DNA of 56,401 bases from Gemmatimonadota bacterium (GTDB taxonomy: Bacteria; Gemmatimonadota; Gemmatimonadetes; Longimicrobiales; Gaopeijiaceae), in contig JACQVF010000005.1 in the NCBI GenBank assembly GCA_016209885.1, forward strand, positions 1 through 56,401, given 5' to 3'. The translations under genes and the position numbers were made by a program. Each line of letters starts with the position of its first letter. Position 1 is the first letter of the stretch. Under the pieces are notes generated by a model, which saw only the letters and a program-made list of their open reading frames with translations, did no database searches and was not told the DNA's origin. This document shows, piece by piece, positions 31,902-44,683 of the stretch.

Positions 31902-32762
31902 GTGGCTCGAGATCGGGTCATCCTTGTCACGGGCGCCACCGGCAAGCAGGGCGGCGCCACGATTCGCGAACTCCTGGCCCACCGGCACACGGTCAGGGCG
32001 CTGACGCGGAAGCCGGAGAGCGACGCCGCCCGGGCGCTGGCGGTTCTGGGGGCGGAGGTGGTGCACGGCGATCTCGACGATGCAGCGTCGCTGCGCCGGG
32101 CGCTGAAAGGGATCTGGGGCGTCTTCGCCGTCCAGAACACGTGGGAGGCGGGCGTCGAGGGCGAGGAGGAGCAGGGAAAGCGGATGGCGCAGCTTGCCCG
32201 CGAGGCCGGCGTGGAGCACTTCGTGTATACGTCGGTGGGCTCGGCGCAGCACCGCACCGGCATCCCGCATTTCGACAACAAGTGGCGGGTCGAGGAGACG
32301 GTCCGCGGGCTCGGCTTCCCGAGCCACGTGGTCATCCGGCCCGTGTTTTTCATGGACAACTTTCTCTCGCCGTGGTTCAAGCCCGGGATCGTCGAGGGGA
32401 AGCTGCGCATGGGCATCCGGCCGGACACGAAGCTCCAGATGATCGCGGTAGCGGACATCGGCAAGGTCGCGCACCTCGCCTTCGACCGGCACGAGGAGCT
32501 GAACGGCGAGGCGATCGACCTCGCCGGCGACGAGCTCACGATCCCGCAGGCGGCCGGGATCATCGGCCAGGCCACCGGCAGAATTGTCGCCTTCGAGCGG
32601 ACGCCGATCGAGGAGATCCGCAAGTGGAGCGACGACTACGCCACCATGCTGGAGTGGTTCGACCGTGTGGGCTACCGTGTTGACATCCCGGCCCTGGAGG
32701 CGCGGTTCGGGATGCAGCTCACGCGGTTCGCCCAGTGGGCGAAGAGCGTCTCGTGGAGCTAG
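31902..32762 (+). CDS. NmrA-like NAD(P)-binding protein
   Basis: A 286-residue atypical short-chain dehydrogenase of the NmrA/HSCARG group. The nucleotide loop is VTGATGKQGG. Family features include VHGDLDDAASL, VYTSVGSA and an RPVFFMDNF segment. NmrA-like proteins sense the NADP redox state or reduce small molecules; the classic Tyr-x3-Lys of SDR enzymes is not evident. AAGGAGGG precedes GTG 31902. It stands alone. Confidence 0.85.
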   Translation: MARDRVILVTGATGKQGGATIRELLAHRHTVRALTRKPESDAARALAVLGAEVVHGDLDDAASLRRALKGIWGVFAVQNTWEAGVEGEEEQGKRMAQLAREAGVEHFVYTSVGSAQHRTGIPHFDNKWRVEETVRGLGFPSHVVIRPVFFMDNFLSPWFKPGIVEGKLRMGIRPDTKLQMIAVADIGKVAHLAFDRHEELNGEAIDLAGDELTIPQAAGIIGQATGRIVAFERTPIEEIRKWSDDYATMLEWFDRVGYRVDIPALEARFGMQLTRFAQWAKSVSWS

Positions 32763-33106
32763 CCGGGCACCGGAGCCCCTGAGACCTCCGAACCGCAGGA
32801 GGACGGTAGGAGCCGCTCCGCTCAACTCTCCGCGCCGCCCCGCCCGCGCCCCGCTCCACCCTCGGCGCGCCGCGATTTCGCGTCGGGGTCATACGGTCGC
32901 CCTGCTTCAACCCGCTCGGGCGGCGCTTCTCGGCGTCCTGCCTGGAGCGGCCAGAGCGGATCGCGCGATCACATGGCAGTCCCGGGTGCCGGGCTGGGGT
33001 GGGAACCGCCCCGCCTCGCCGGCGATTCGGGGTGCGCGCTTGCGGTACCCCGCTTACGCTACCCGCCTGTGGTGCCATGGTGGAGCCCCGAAGAGAGGAG
33101 CGCGTC
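32763..33106. other. 344-bp gap without a recognisable gene
   Basis: Both strands were read. No frame with a ribosome site or family likeness was found, and no convincing promoter box pair. It holds the upstream region of the flavodoxin-like gene. Confidence 0.5.
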
Positions 33107-33781
33107 ATGTACAAGACCAAGCCGTGCTTCGAGTGCGAGATGCCGGCATCGAATCCGCTTCGCGTGCTGGTCCTCAACGCGTCACTGAAGCACGCCCCGG
33201 AGCTCTCGAACACCGAGGAGCTGGCGGAGCTCGTGCTCGAGCGCATGAATGACCACACGGCCATCGAGTCGGAGATCATCCGGCTGGCCGACCGCAATCT
33301 TTCCCCGGGGCTCGGCTACCGCGAGTCCGACGACGACGAGTGGCCGGAGATGGTGGCGAAGATCAAGGCGTCGGACATCGTGATTTTCGCGACCCCGGTC
33401 TGGTGGGGCGGGCGCTCGAGTTTGATGCAGCGGGTGATCGAACGGCTCGACGCGCTGGACGAGGAGTACCACGCGTCGGGACGCAGCGCGCTCTACAACA
33501 AGGTGGCGGGGATCGTGATCACCGGCAGCGAGGACGGCGCGCTGCACACCATGGGGACCATCATGATGGTGCTCACCTGGATGGGCTTCACGCTGCCCCC
33601 CGAGTGCACCTGCTACTGGGTGGGCGAGGTCGGCTACCCGCCGGCGCAGGACCGGGCCCAGCGGCTGGTGAACCCGGCGGTGCCGAACATGGCGAAGAAC
33701 ATGGCGCGCAATCTGGTCTACTACGCGCAGCTCCTGAAGATGCACCCGCTGGTGCCGCGGGTCGCGGCTGCGGTCGCGTAG
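33107..33781 (+). CDS. NADPH-dependent FMN reductase / flavodoxin-like protein
   Basis: A 224-residue flavoprotein of the NAD(P)H-dependent FMN reductase type. It has the phosphate-binding start LVLNASLKH, IVIFATPVWWGGRSSLMQRV typical of this family, and GIVITGSEDGALHTMG. It likely reduces quinones or other small molecules with FMN. The N-terminus carries CFECEM, two cysteines of unknown role. AGAGAGGAG precedes ATG 33107. It stands alone. Confidence 0.83.
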   Translation: MYKTKPCFECEMPASNPLRVLVLNASLKHAPELSNTEELAELVLERMNDHTAIESEIIRLADRNLSPGLGYRESDDDEWPEMVAKIKASDIVIFATPVWWGGRSSLMQRVIERLDALDEEYHASGRSALYNKVAGIVITGSEDGALHTMGTIMMVLTWMGFTLPPECTCYWVGEVGYPPAQDRAQRLVNPAVPNMAKNMARNLVYYAQLLKMHPLVPRVAAAVA

Positions 33782-34456
33782 GCTGCCCTGGGCCGGCCCG
33801 GCACTCTCATGCTTCCGGCCCCCGGCACATAAGGAAGACTGTTTCCTTGCTAGCCGATCGATTAGATGAGATCAACTGGTTGCCAGCCCTCTTGGATCCA
33901 TGACTGTCGCCGGGGGGTGCGGACGAAGGGTCTGGCGGCCTGGCCGCGCCTTGGCAGTTGCGGCTCGGGTTGGATTGCCACGCTCGCCAATCCCTTGAAG
34001 CGGTAACTTCCAGCCGCCGATCCGTCCGGCGCTCGAAGACTGGAACGCGGACGAATCACCAGCCTGCTTTGCCGCCCCGTCGCACCGTCTCGCAGCAGCG
34101 TGGTCTGATTCGATCGGGTTTCCGATCCGAAGCAACTCTTTCTGCCGTCTTTTGCGGACATTCGCCTCGGAGGGGCCGGCCGGACGCCACGCCGGCGCTA
34201 GAGGAGGGTCCCGGCGATCCCGTAGCGGTGCGGCCAGCGCTGTGGTCGGCGCTCGCGATTCTGCGGTGTTGACTGAACACATACGGGTCCCCCGGAGTGC
34301 ACCGACCGGCGCTTCCTCCCCCCTTCACCCCCCGCCCCTATCGCGTTAGAATAGCCCGCGGCGCGGGGTCGCCGCCGGGCCAAGGACCGGAACGGCTCTG
34401 CGCGGGGGCGGCCCGTCGGCGTAGGGCCGCAGCCATCAAATCGGATCGGGGGGCCC
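33782..34456. other. 675-bp non-coding region, less GC-rich
   Basis: No frame on either strand looks coding. A small stem-loop AAGGAA-GACTGT-TTCCTT lies about 50 nt after the flavodoxin-like gene. The far end carries a promoter candidate at 34324-34352. The rest has no recognisable element; decayed sequence or an unknown RNA are possible. Confidence 0.5.
34324..34352 (+). promoter_or_regulatory. putative promoter of the microprotein-carB unit
   Basis: TTCACC (34324-34329) and TAGAAT (34347-34352, 5/6 to consensus) are 17 bp apart. The predicted transcript would start near 34359, about 100 nt upstream of GTG 34457. Confidence 0.45.
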
Positions 34457-34565
34457 GTGAGCGCGGCCACGTGGATCACGATGGCGATCATCATGGCATT
34501 CGTCTGGGGCGGGTTCGCGCTCGCGGTGGCGACCGCTGTGCGCAAGGAGCGAGTGAAGCAAAACC

Positions 34566-34573
<8 letters not shown>
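34457..34573 (+). CDS. MetS-like 38-residue membrane microprotein
   Basis: A short frame from GTG 34457 encodes one hydrophobic helix ([19 protein letters not shown]) followed by a basic tail ([10 protein letters not shown]). This shape and the WGG turn recall MetS, the small subunit of methionine/alanine NSS transporters. GGGGGGCCC lies before the start. It overlaps the carB start by 8 nt, so the two may be coupled. No NSS gene is adjacent; the nearest is at 14224. Confidence 0.5.
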
Positions 34574-37820
<3,247 letters not shown>

Positions 37821-37825
37821 GCGTC

Positions 37826-38845
37826 GTGGAGGCCCAGGGCGCGGCCACGGGCAGCTCTCGCATCGGCGCAGCGATCACCGGCTTCGTTCTCCACCCCGCG
37901 AGCGCGCGCCACGACACGGGCTGGGGCCACCCCGAGCACCAGGGGCGCCTCCGTGCGTTGGGTCTCGCAGTGGAGCGGGCGCTTCCCGTGCTGGCGGGGC
38001 GGGTGTTCCCGCTCGAGGCCCGAGAGGCGGCCGTGGCCGAGCTCCTCCGGGTGCACGCCCGCGAACACATGGATCGGGTGCGCCGCGCGTGCGAGAGCGC
38101 GGCGGCACGGGACGGGCTCGTGGCGCTGGACGCGGACACGATCGTCTGCGGAGCGTCGTGGGAGGCGGCCCTCGGGTCCGCGGGTGCGGCGCTCTCCGCC
38201 GTGGAGGCCGTCGTCGACGGCCGCGTGAAGAACGCGTTCGCCGCCTGCCGTCCGCCGGGCCACCATGCCACGCGGGTGCGGGCTCTGGGCGTCTGCCTGT
38301 TCAACAACCTGGCGGTGGCGGCGCGTTCGCTCACCGCCGGAGGCGCGGCACGCCGCGTGCTCGTGGTGGACTGGGACGTCCACCACGGGAACGGGACCCA
38401 GGAGATCTTCTATGAGGACCCCGATGTCTTCTATATCTCGCTCCACCAGGCACCCCACTATCCGGGGACCGGGTGGGCCGACGAGCGCGGCGCCGGGCCG
38501 GGCGCCGGATCGACGCTGAACGTCCCGCTGCCTGCGGGCACGCCGGCCGCCGAGTACCGGCGACGCTTCACCGCCGCACTGGCCGAGGCCACATCCCGGT
38601 TCGAGCCGGAGTTCGTGCTCTGCTCGGCGGGCTTCGATGTCCTGGCCGGCGACCCGCTGGGCGGCCAGCGGCTCGAGCCCGAGGATCTCTACGCCGTGAC
38701 CGCGGAGCTCCGGGCCCTCGCGGAGCGCAGGTGCGGGGGGCGGCTCGCGGTGATCCTCGAGGGCGGCTACAGCCTCGAACGCCTGGGGCAGGGGGTGGTG
38801 GCCGTGCTCCGAGAGCTGGCGGGGCTGCCGCCGGAAGGGGCCTGA
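37826..38845 (+). CDS. histone-deacetylase-family hydrolase
   Basis: A 339-residue zinc amidohydrolase of the HDAC/acetoin-utilisation family. Catalytic features are intact: RPPGHHA (the His pair), DWDVHHGNGTQ (zinc Asp and His), and SAGFDVLAGDPLGG (third zinc Asp). Bacterial members deacetylate polyamines, acetyl-lysine or other amides; the substrate here is unknown. It starts 5 bp after carB and so is probably cotranscribed with it. Confidence 0.92.
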   Translation: MEAQGAATGSSRIGAAITGFVLHPASARHDTGWGHPEHQGRLRALGLAVERALPVLAGRVFPLEAREAAVAELLRVHAREHMDRVRRACESAAARDGLVALDADTIVCGASWEAALGSAGAALSAVEAVVDGRVKNAFAACRPPGHHATRVRALGVCLFNNLAVAARSLTAGGAARRVLVVDWDVHHGNGTQEIFYEDPDVFYISLHQAPHYPGTGWADERGAGPGAGSTLNVPLPAGTPAAEYRRRFTAALAEATSRFEPEFVLCSAGFDVLAGDPLGGQRLEPEDLYAVTAELRALAERRCGGRLAVILEGGYSLERLGQGVVAVLRELAGLPPEGA

Positions 38846-38885
38846 CGAGGCAGCCGCACCTGACCGCCAGAGTGCCCACACCGAC

Positions 38886-39422
38886 GTGACGAACCGGGCG
38901 AGACTCACCGGGATCCGGCTCATCGCCACGCCTTCGGACGCGGCGCCGCCCTTCGCCGTCGACGCTGTCGTTCTCGAGGAAGACACCTACCTCGTTCTCA
39001 CCGCGGAACGCGACATCCTCGAGGAGCCGGAGGAAGGGTTGGGCCGGCTGCTGGAGCGCGCCGCGGAGTGGGAGCCCGAGGAACCGGGGAGCGTCATCGT
39101 GCGGACGGGCTCTCCGCTGCGCCTCCTCGCCGTGGTCCACGATCTGGACCTCGATCCCACCTGGCGGGAAGAATGGATCGCCAGGGCCCTGGGTCAGGTG
39201 CTGAGGGAAGTCGAGCGCCTACGGGTGACGTCCATGGCCCTGCCCGTGCTCGGTTCCGTCCATGGAACTTTCGCGGCTACACGATTCGCCCAGCTCCTCC
39301 AGGACGAGATCCAGCGCGCGGCGCCGCGGTCACTGCGAGCCCTGTGGATCACGCTCCCGCCCGGCGCCGGCCCGGACGCGGTCGCGGCACTGCGCGAGCT
39401 GGGAGCAGAAATCCGCGACTAG
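38886..39422 (+). CDS. macro-domain-like hypothetical protein
   Basis: A 178-residue soluble protein. The second half has the rhythm of a macro domain: a strand (LRLLAVVHDLD), a long helix with alternating charges, a strand-loop SMALPVLGSVHGTFAATRF in the place of the usual A-x-P-x-[LI]-G-x-G loop, and a further helix. If so, it could bind ADP-ribose, which would pair well with an HDAC-like neighbour 40 bp upstream, but the glycine loop is altered. Otherwise not recognised. Confidence 0.5.
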   Translation: MTNRARLTGIRLIATPSDAAPPFAVDAVVLEEDTYLVLTAERDILEEPEEGLGRLLERAAEWEPEEPGSVIVRTGSPLRLLAVVHDLDLDPTWREEWIARALGQVLREVERLRVTSMALPVLGSVHGTFAATRFAQLLQDEIQRAAPRSLRALWITLPPGAGPDAVAALRELGAEIRD

Positions 39423-39633
39423 GACCACCTGAGGGTGACCAGCCCCTTCCTACAGCGTCCCTGACATCTTCGTCCTCGTCCTCCCGACCGCGGCATCGGC
39501 GAGAGCTCGGCGGCGTGCAGGGGCTCTCCGGCGCAACGGACAGGGGGAAATTGCGCTCATCCGGGGGCGCTCCGTCGGCTGCCGCCCCTGCCGCGGCCAC
39601 GACGAAGCGTTAGCGTGCAAGTGCCTGCTACGC

Positions 39634-39666
39634 TATACTTGACCAATTCTTAGCAGCATTTCGAAT
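39634..39666 (+). promoter_or_regulatory. putative promoter before the DUF697-like gene
   Basis: The 307-bp gap at 39423-39729 holds a less GC-rich patch. Within it TTGACC (39639-39644) and TCGAAT (39661-39666) are 16 bp apart, and TATACT (39634-39639) gives an alternative -10. Nothing else coding is seen in the gap. Confidence 0.4.
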
Positions 39667-39729
39667 AGACCCGGCCGCGCGGACCGGCCCTCAGAGGGCG
39701 TCTCATGGCCGGCCCAGGGGGAGTGAGCC

Positions 39730-40713
39730 GTGGCACGGACGGTACGTCGGGTTGTCGTGCTGCTCGCAGTCTTCTTCGGGCTGGTGTTCCTGCTGTTCCT
39801 CGTCAACCAGACTGTGGCCCTGGCCGCGCTGGCCGGTCAGGTTCAGCCCGTCCTGGGCGAAGTCTTGCCGTGGGTGGTGGTGCTTCTTTATGGGCTCTTG
39901 CTCGCCGTGCCGGCCTTCCTGCTGCTGCGGCGTCCGCCGCCGCTGGTGCCTCGGGCGAGCGCGGCTCCTGAGGAGATTGCCCGATATGTCCGGCGCTTCG
40001 GCCGGCGGCTGCGGGACAGCCCGTATCTTGCCGGGCGCCCGATCCACAGCCGGGCCGACCTTCAGGAAGGGCTCGGGATCCTGGACGTGGAGGCGGACCA
40101 CGTGGCCCGTGCCACGGCGAGCCACGTCTTCGTCACGAGTGCCATCTCGCAGCACGGGAGCGTCGAGGCAATCGTCGTGCTGATCGCGCAGGCGAGGATG
40201 GTGTTCCGCATCGCCGGGCTCTACTACGTGCGGCCGCGGCTGCGGGAGCTGCTACATCTGTGCCGGGGCGTGGTCGCGACGGGGTTTCTCGCCTCCGAGC
40301 TGGAAGAGCTGGAGGTGACCCACGACGCGCAGCCGCTCCTGTCCAGCGTATTGGGCGCGGCGGCGGGCGCGGTCCCGGGGCTTCAGCTCACGGCGGGGCT
40401 CCTGGTGAGTGCCCTGATGAAGGGGAGCGCCAACGCGTTCATGACGCTGCGCCTGGCGATGATCGCGAAAGCGTACTGTAGAGCGATGAGCCCGCCGGTG
40501 CCCGCGGCCGTGCGCCGGGCCGCGCTCGAGCAGGCGAGGCCGCTTCTGGGACCCGTGGTGCGGGAGGGTGCCGCAACCGTGGCGGGACGTGTCTGGCAGG
40601 AAGCCCGCCAGGCCGTGGGCCACACGCTGGCGGGCCTGGAACAGTACATCCGATCCAACGGCTCGGGATTCGCGGACGCACTGCGCGCGTGGCGGCGCCG
40701 GCCCGAGTACTGA
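39730..40713 (+). CDS. DUF697/YcjF-like membrane protein
   Basis: A 327-residue membrane protein with two N-terminal transmembrane helices (about 6-28 and 44-66). A long amphipathic domain follows, with hydrophobic helices (GSVEAIVVLIAQARMVFRIAG; VVATGFLA; VPGLQLTAGLLVSAL) as in the DUF697/YcjF group. DUF697 proteins usually work with a small GTPase, which is absent here. It starts at GTG 39730 and is followed after 106 bp by the phosphoesterase-GMC fusion gene, so it may be its membrane partner. Confidence 0.6.
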   Translation: MARTVRRVVVLLAVFFGLVFLLFLVNQTVALAALAGQVQPVLGEVLPWVVVLLYGLLLAVPAFLLLRRPPPLVPRASAAPEEIARYVRRFGRRLRDSPYLAGRPIHSRADLQEGLGILDVEADHVARATASHVFVTSAISQHGSVEAIVVLIAQARMVFRIAGLYYVRPRLRELLHLCRGVVATGFLASELEELEVTHDAQPLLSSVLGAAAGAVPGLQLTAGLLVSALMKGSANAFMTLRLAMIAKAYCRAMSPPVPAAVRRAALEQARPLLGPVVREGAATVAGRVWQEARQAVGHTLAGLEQYIRSNGSGFADALRAWRRRPEY

Positions 40714-40819
40714 TAGCGCCAGTGTGGCTCCCGAGCCCAGCCTTCCCGTGGAGGGTGGGGCGTCTTGACCGGGGCGCACGAGTCTCCCACGAAGCGGTCC
40801 GTGAACGAGATGGCATGCC

Positions 40820-43800
40820 ATGTCCGAGGTACGCTACATCATCCTCTCTGACCTGCACCTGGGCGCGGACAACAGCATCCTGACCTGCATCCGGGCCGGC
40901 AGCGCGGATTTCACCCAGGCGAGCCCGGCGCTACGCGGGCTGGCGGCGTGCATCCGTGCCCTTCTCGCCGCCATCCCGACGAAGCCGACGCTGATCCTGA
41001 ACGGCGACCTGCTGGAACTGGGGCTGTGCACGGCGCCGCACGCGGCCATGGTGCTGCGCCTCTTGGTGGACGAGCTGGTGCGGCCGGGAGAGGAGTGGCC
41101 GTTCCAGCCGCAGGTCGTCTTCCTACCCGGCAACCACGACCACCACCTCTGGGAGCTGACGCGGGAAACGGCCTACCTCGAGCACCTGGTGGGGACGGAG
41201 CGGGGAGCGGAGCTGCCGCCGGTCCCCCATGTCACGCGGCTCCTCGCCGACCCGGGGGCCGACTCCTTCGTCGACCCGTTTCTCACGGAGCTCTTGCGCG
41301 GCCACCCTCAGGCCGGGCACTGCTCGGTCGTGAGCCGCTATCCCAACGTGGTGTTATTGAGCGACGAGGGCGGGCGCGGCGTCCTGATTCACCACGGTCA
41401 CTTCGTGGAGCCCGTCTATACGCTCGTGACGGAGCTGCGTCGTGCCATTTTCCCGGACAGCGCGCTGCCCGCCGACGTCGAGGAGCTGGAGGCGGAGAAC
41501 TTCGCGTGGATCGATTTCGTCTGGTCCACGCTCGGGCGCTCCGGCCCCGCGGGGCGGGACGTGGAGCTCGTCTACGAACGCCTGCAGGACCGCGCGGCCG
41601 CCAAACGGCTCCTGCGCACGTTCGTGTCCGATCTGGTCGCGTCCCAGCGGCTTCCGGCGGAGAAGCGTCACATCGAAAGCCTGGTACTGGCGGGCGCCGT
41701 GGACCTGGTCGCGGGGCGCATCGCGCGCGCGGAGCCGAGGGACACGAGCTCGCTCCTGAGCGCGAGCGCCCGGGCCGGACTGCACAGGTATGTGGAAGGT
41801 CCGCTGCGCAACCAGGTGGTGGCGGAGCTGGGGGGCCGACTTCCGCCCCAGCTCGGTCTCATCATCGGGCATACGCACAAGCCGTTCGAGGCCATGATGG
41901 TGCGTTTCGCGGGGTTCCAGGACGCGCTCCCCGCCTACAACAGCGGCGGCTTCGTGGTCGACACTCTGGCGCCCGACCCGCTCCACGGCGCTTCCATCAT
42001 GGTCCTGGACGACGCGCTCAGGATCGCTGCGATCCGGCTCTATAACGAGGTGGTGGCTGGCTCGCCGGCGCCGGTCCAGGTGATGGGCCCCGCGTGGGGA
42101 GGGGCCGGCGCCGAGAACCCGCTGACGGCGTGGCTGCGGGAAGTGGTGGATCCGGCGGCCGGCCCCTGGAGCGAGTTCCGGCGGATCGCGGCCGAGGAGG
42201 TCGGGGCCCGGCGCGAGCTGCTTCGCCGACGCGTGGCCGGGCGCCGTGCGGCGCCAAGGGATCGGGGGGGCGCCCGTCGGGCGTCACGGCCGGTGCAGCC
42301 CTCGCCGAGGCCGCGCCGTCCGCGCCCAAGGGCTCCTGCGCCCCGCCTCTCGACACCGCTCGACCGCATCGCGAGCCACTATCAGGCCGTGGTGGTGGGA
42401 TCGGGCTACGGTGGCGGCATTGTGGCGAGCCGGCTGGCGCGGGCGGGCGTACAGGTCTGCCTGCTCGAGCGGGGCAGGGAACTGCAGCCGGGGGCGTACC
42501 CGGACACGCTGGAAACCGCGGCCGAGAGCATCCAGATCAGCGCTCGGGGCGGACACTTCGGCGGACGCAGCGCGCTGTACGAGTTTCACGTGGGTCCGGA
42601 CATCAGCGTCTTCAAGGGGTGCGGCCTCGGCGGCACGTCGCTCGTGAACGCCAACGTGGCGCTCCGACCGGAAGGCCGCGTGTGGGCGGACGAACGATGG
42701 CCGGCCGCGCTGCGTGCCGACGTGGAAGGACTGCTGCGGCAAAGCTTCGAGCGGGCGGAGGAGATGCTGCGGCCGCGGCCGTATCCGGACGACTTCCCCA
42801 CGCTTCCGAAGCTCCAGGCCCTGGACGCGTCGGCCCGCGCGCTCGGCGAGAGGTTCTACCGGCCGCCGATTACCGTGAGCTTCCAGGACGGCGTCAACCA
42901 CGTGGGCGTGCCGCAGCGCGCCTGCACGTGCTGCGGCGACTGCGTCACCGGCTGCAACTATGCCGCGAAGAACACGCTGATCATGAACTATCTGCCGGAC
43001 GCGGTGCGTCACGGCGCGGAGATCTACACGGAGATCGACGTTGGCTGGATCGAGCGGCGGGGCGGGAAATGGGTGGTCTGGTACCAGCCGCTGGGTGCCG
43101 GCCGGGAACGCTTCGATGGGCCGCCGCTGTTCGTGACGGCAGAGATCGTGGTGCTGGCGGGGGGCGCTCTGGGCTCCACGGAGGTGCTGCTGCGGTCGAA
43201 GGCGAAGGGACTTCCTCTGTCGGACCGGCTGGGCCACCGCTTCACCGGGAACGGCGACGTGCTGGCGTTCGCCTACAACACGGACCGCGCCATCCACGGC
43301 GTCGGTTGGGGGAAGCGCCCACCTGGGCAGCTCCCCCCCGTGGGCCCCACGATTACGGGGATCATCGACGCGCGCTGGAAGTCGGAACTCACTGACGGGA
43401 TGGTCATCGAGGAAGGCGCCATGCCCGGGGCGCTCGCAGCCATCCTCCCGGAGATGTTCGCCGCGTGTGCGGCGCTCGAGCGGCGGGACGCAGCGGCGGC
43501 AGCCGCGGTGGCCGCGGACGCGCCCGCGCAGCGCGGGTCAGCGGCCGCCGGGCGGCCTGCGCCGGAGCACGAGGGGGCGATGGCGCGCACGCAGACGTTC
43601 CTCGTCATGTCGCACGACGACGACTCGGGGGTGCTCCGGCTCGGCGAGGGGGAGCGGCTGGAGATCTCCTGGCCGGGGGCCGGCGGCCAGGCTGTCTTCC
43701 GCAGAGTGGACGACGCGCTCGGTCGCGCGGCCGCCGCGCTGGGCGGCCGGTACCTGAGGGACCCCATCTGGAGCCCGCGCTTCGGCGAGAAGCTGATCAC

Positions 43801-44683
43801 GGTGCACCCCCTGGGCGGCTGCGTCATGGCCGAGCGCGCGGAGGACAGCGTCGTCGATCACAAAGGGCGGGTCTTCTCGGGCCCGAGGGGCTCGCCCGTG
43901 CACGAAGGGCTGTACGTTTGCGACGGGGCGATCATCCCCACGGCCCTCGGCGTCAATCCGTTGCTGACGATCTCCGCGCTGGCCGAACGATGCGCGGCGC
44001 TCATGGCCCGCGACTACGGCTGGCGGATCGACTACAGCCTGCCGGTTGCTGCGAGCCCCAACGGCAGGGTGCGCGTTGGGATCGAGTTCACCGAGCGGAT
44101 GGCGGGCACGTGGGTGCCGGAGCGCGCGGGAGTCGGGCCCGGAAGCGCGCGACCGCAGCCCTCGCCGGTGCAGTTCGCGCTGACCATCGCGGCCGACGAC
44201 CTCGAGGCGCTGCTCACGGATCCGGAGCACCGGGCGCTCCTCACGGGGACCGTGTCGGCGGCGGCCCTCTCTTCCGCGCCGCTGGTCGTGAACCGGGGCG
44301 AGTTCCAGCTGTTCGTGCCGGACGCCGCGGACCCGCAGGTCCTCCACATGCGCTATCGCATGCCCCTCCAGTCCGTGGACGGGCAGGGCTACCACTTCGA
44401 AGGGATCAAGACGATGAGGCCGGGATCTCCCCTGCGCCTGTGGAGCGAGACCACGACCCTGGACCTGACGCTCAGCGAAGGCGACGCGCCCGGCGGCACG
44501 GTGCTCGGTCGCGGGGTCCTGCACATCCGCCCCCTGGATTTCATCCTGCAGCTCACGACCGTGAAGGTCCTGAACGCAGCGGACCCCGTGCAGCGGGTGC
44601 GCGCGCGGTACCGGTTCGGCCGCTTCTTCGCCGGGTCCCTCTTCGACACCTACGTCGCCCCGATGCTCCGGAGAGATGGGTAG
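40820..44683 (+). CDS. metallophosphoesterase-GMC oxidoreductase fusion
   Basis: A 1287-residue two-enzyme protein. Residues about 1-410 are a calcineurin-like phosphoesterase with every metal motif: LSDLHLG, LNGDLLE, LPGNHDHH, HHGHF and GHTHKP. Residues about 462-515 form an Arg/Pro/Ala-rich linker. Residues about 520-1065 are a cholesterol-oxidase-like GMC flavoenzyme: VVVGSGYGGG (FAD), GCGLGGTSLVN, a Cys-rich CTCCGDCVTGCNYAAKN, VHPLGGCVM and GVNPLLTISALAER. Residues about 1090-1287 form the C-terminal beta domain of such enzymes (FTERMAGTW, GEFQLF, TTTLDLTL). Codon use is alike on both sides and no stop or frame break is seen. It likely hydrolyses a phosphoester and oxidises a lipid-like alcohol. 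The next gene overlaps its end by 8 nt. Confidence 0.88.
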   Translation: MSEVRYIILSDLHLGADNSILTCIRAGSADFTQASPALRGLAACIRALLAAIPTKPTLILNGDLLELGLCTAPHAAMVLRLLVDELVRPGEEWPFQPQVVFLPGNHDHHLWELTRETAYLEHLVGTERGAELPPVPHVTRLLADPGADSFVDPFLTELLRGHPQAGHCSVVSRYPNVVLLSDEGGRGVLIHHGHFVEPVYTLVTELRRAIFPDSALPADVEELEAENFAWIDFVWSTLGRSGPAGRDVELVYERLQDRAAAKRLLRTFVSDLVASQRLPAEKRHIESLVLAGAVDLVAGRIARAEPRDTSSLLSASARAGLHRYVEGPLRNQVVAELGGRLPPQLGLIIGHTHKPFEAMMVRFAGFQDALPAYNSGGFVVDTLAPDPLHGASIMVLDDALRIAAIRLYNEVVAGSPAPVQVMGPAWGGAGAENPLTAWLREVVDPAAGPWSEFRRIAAEEVGARRELLRRRVAGRRAAPRDRGGARRASRPVQPSPRPRRPRPRAPAPRLSTPLDRIASHYQAVVVGSGYGGGIVASRLARAGVQVCLLERGRELQPGAYPDTLETAAESIQISARGGHFGGRSALYEFHVGPDISVFKGCGLGGTSLVNANVALRPEGRVWADERWPAALRADVEGLLRQSFERAEEMLRPRPYPDDFPTLPKLQALDASARALGERFYRPPITVSFQDGVNHVGVPQRACTCCGDCVTGCNYAAKNTLIMNYLPDAVRHGAEIYTEIDVGWIERRGGKWVVWYQPLGAGRERFDGPPLFVTAEIVVLAGGALGSTEVLLRSKAKGLPLSDRLGHRFTGNGDVLAFAYNTDRAIHGVGWGKRPPGQLPPVGPTITGIIDARWKSELTDGMVIEEGAMPGALAAILPEMFAACAALERRDAAAAAAVAADAPAQRGSAAAGRPAPEHEGAMARTQTFLVMSHDDDSGVLRLGEGERLEISWPGAGGQAVFRRVDDALGRAAAALGGRYLRDPIWSPRFGEKLITVHPLGGCVMAERAEDSVVDHKGRVFSGPRGSPVHEGLYVCDGAIIPTALGVNPLLTISALAERCAALMARDYGWRIDYSLPVAASPNGRVRVGIEFTERMAGTWVPERAGVGPGSARPQPSPVQFALTIAADDLEALLTDPEHRALLTGTVSAAALSSAPLVVNRGEFQLFVPDAADPQVLHMRYRMPLQSVDGQGYHFEGIKTMRPGSPLRLWSETTTLDLTLSEGDAPGGTVLGRGVLHIRPLDFILQLTTVKVLNAADPVQRVRARYRFGRFFAGSLFDTYVAPMLRRDG

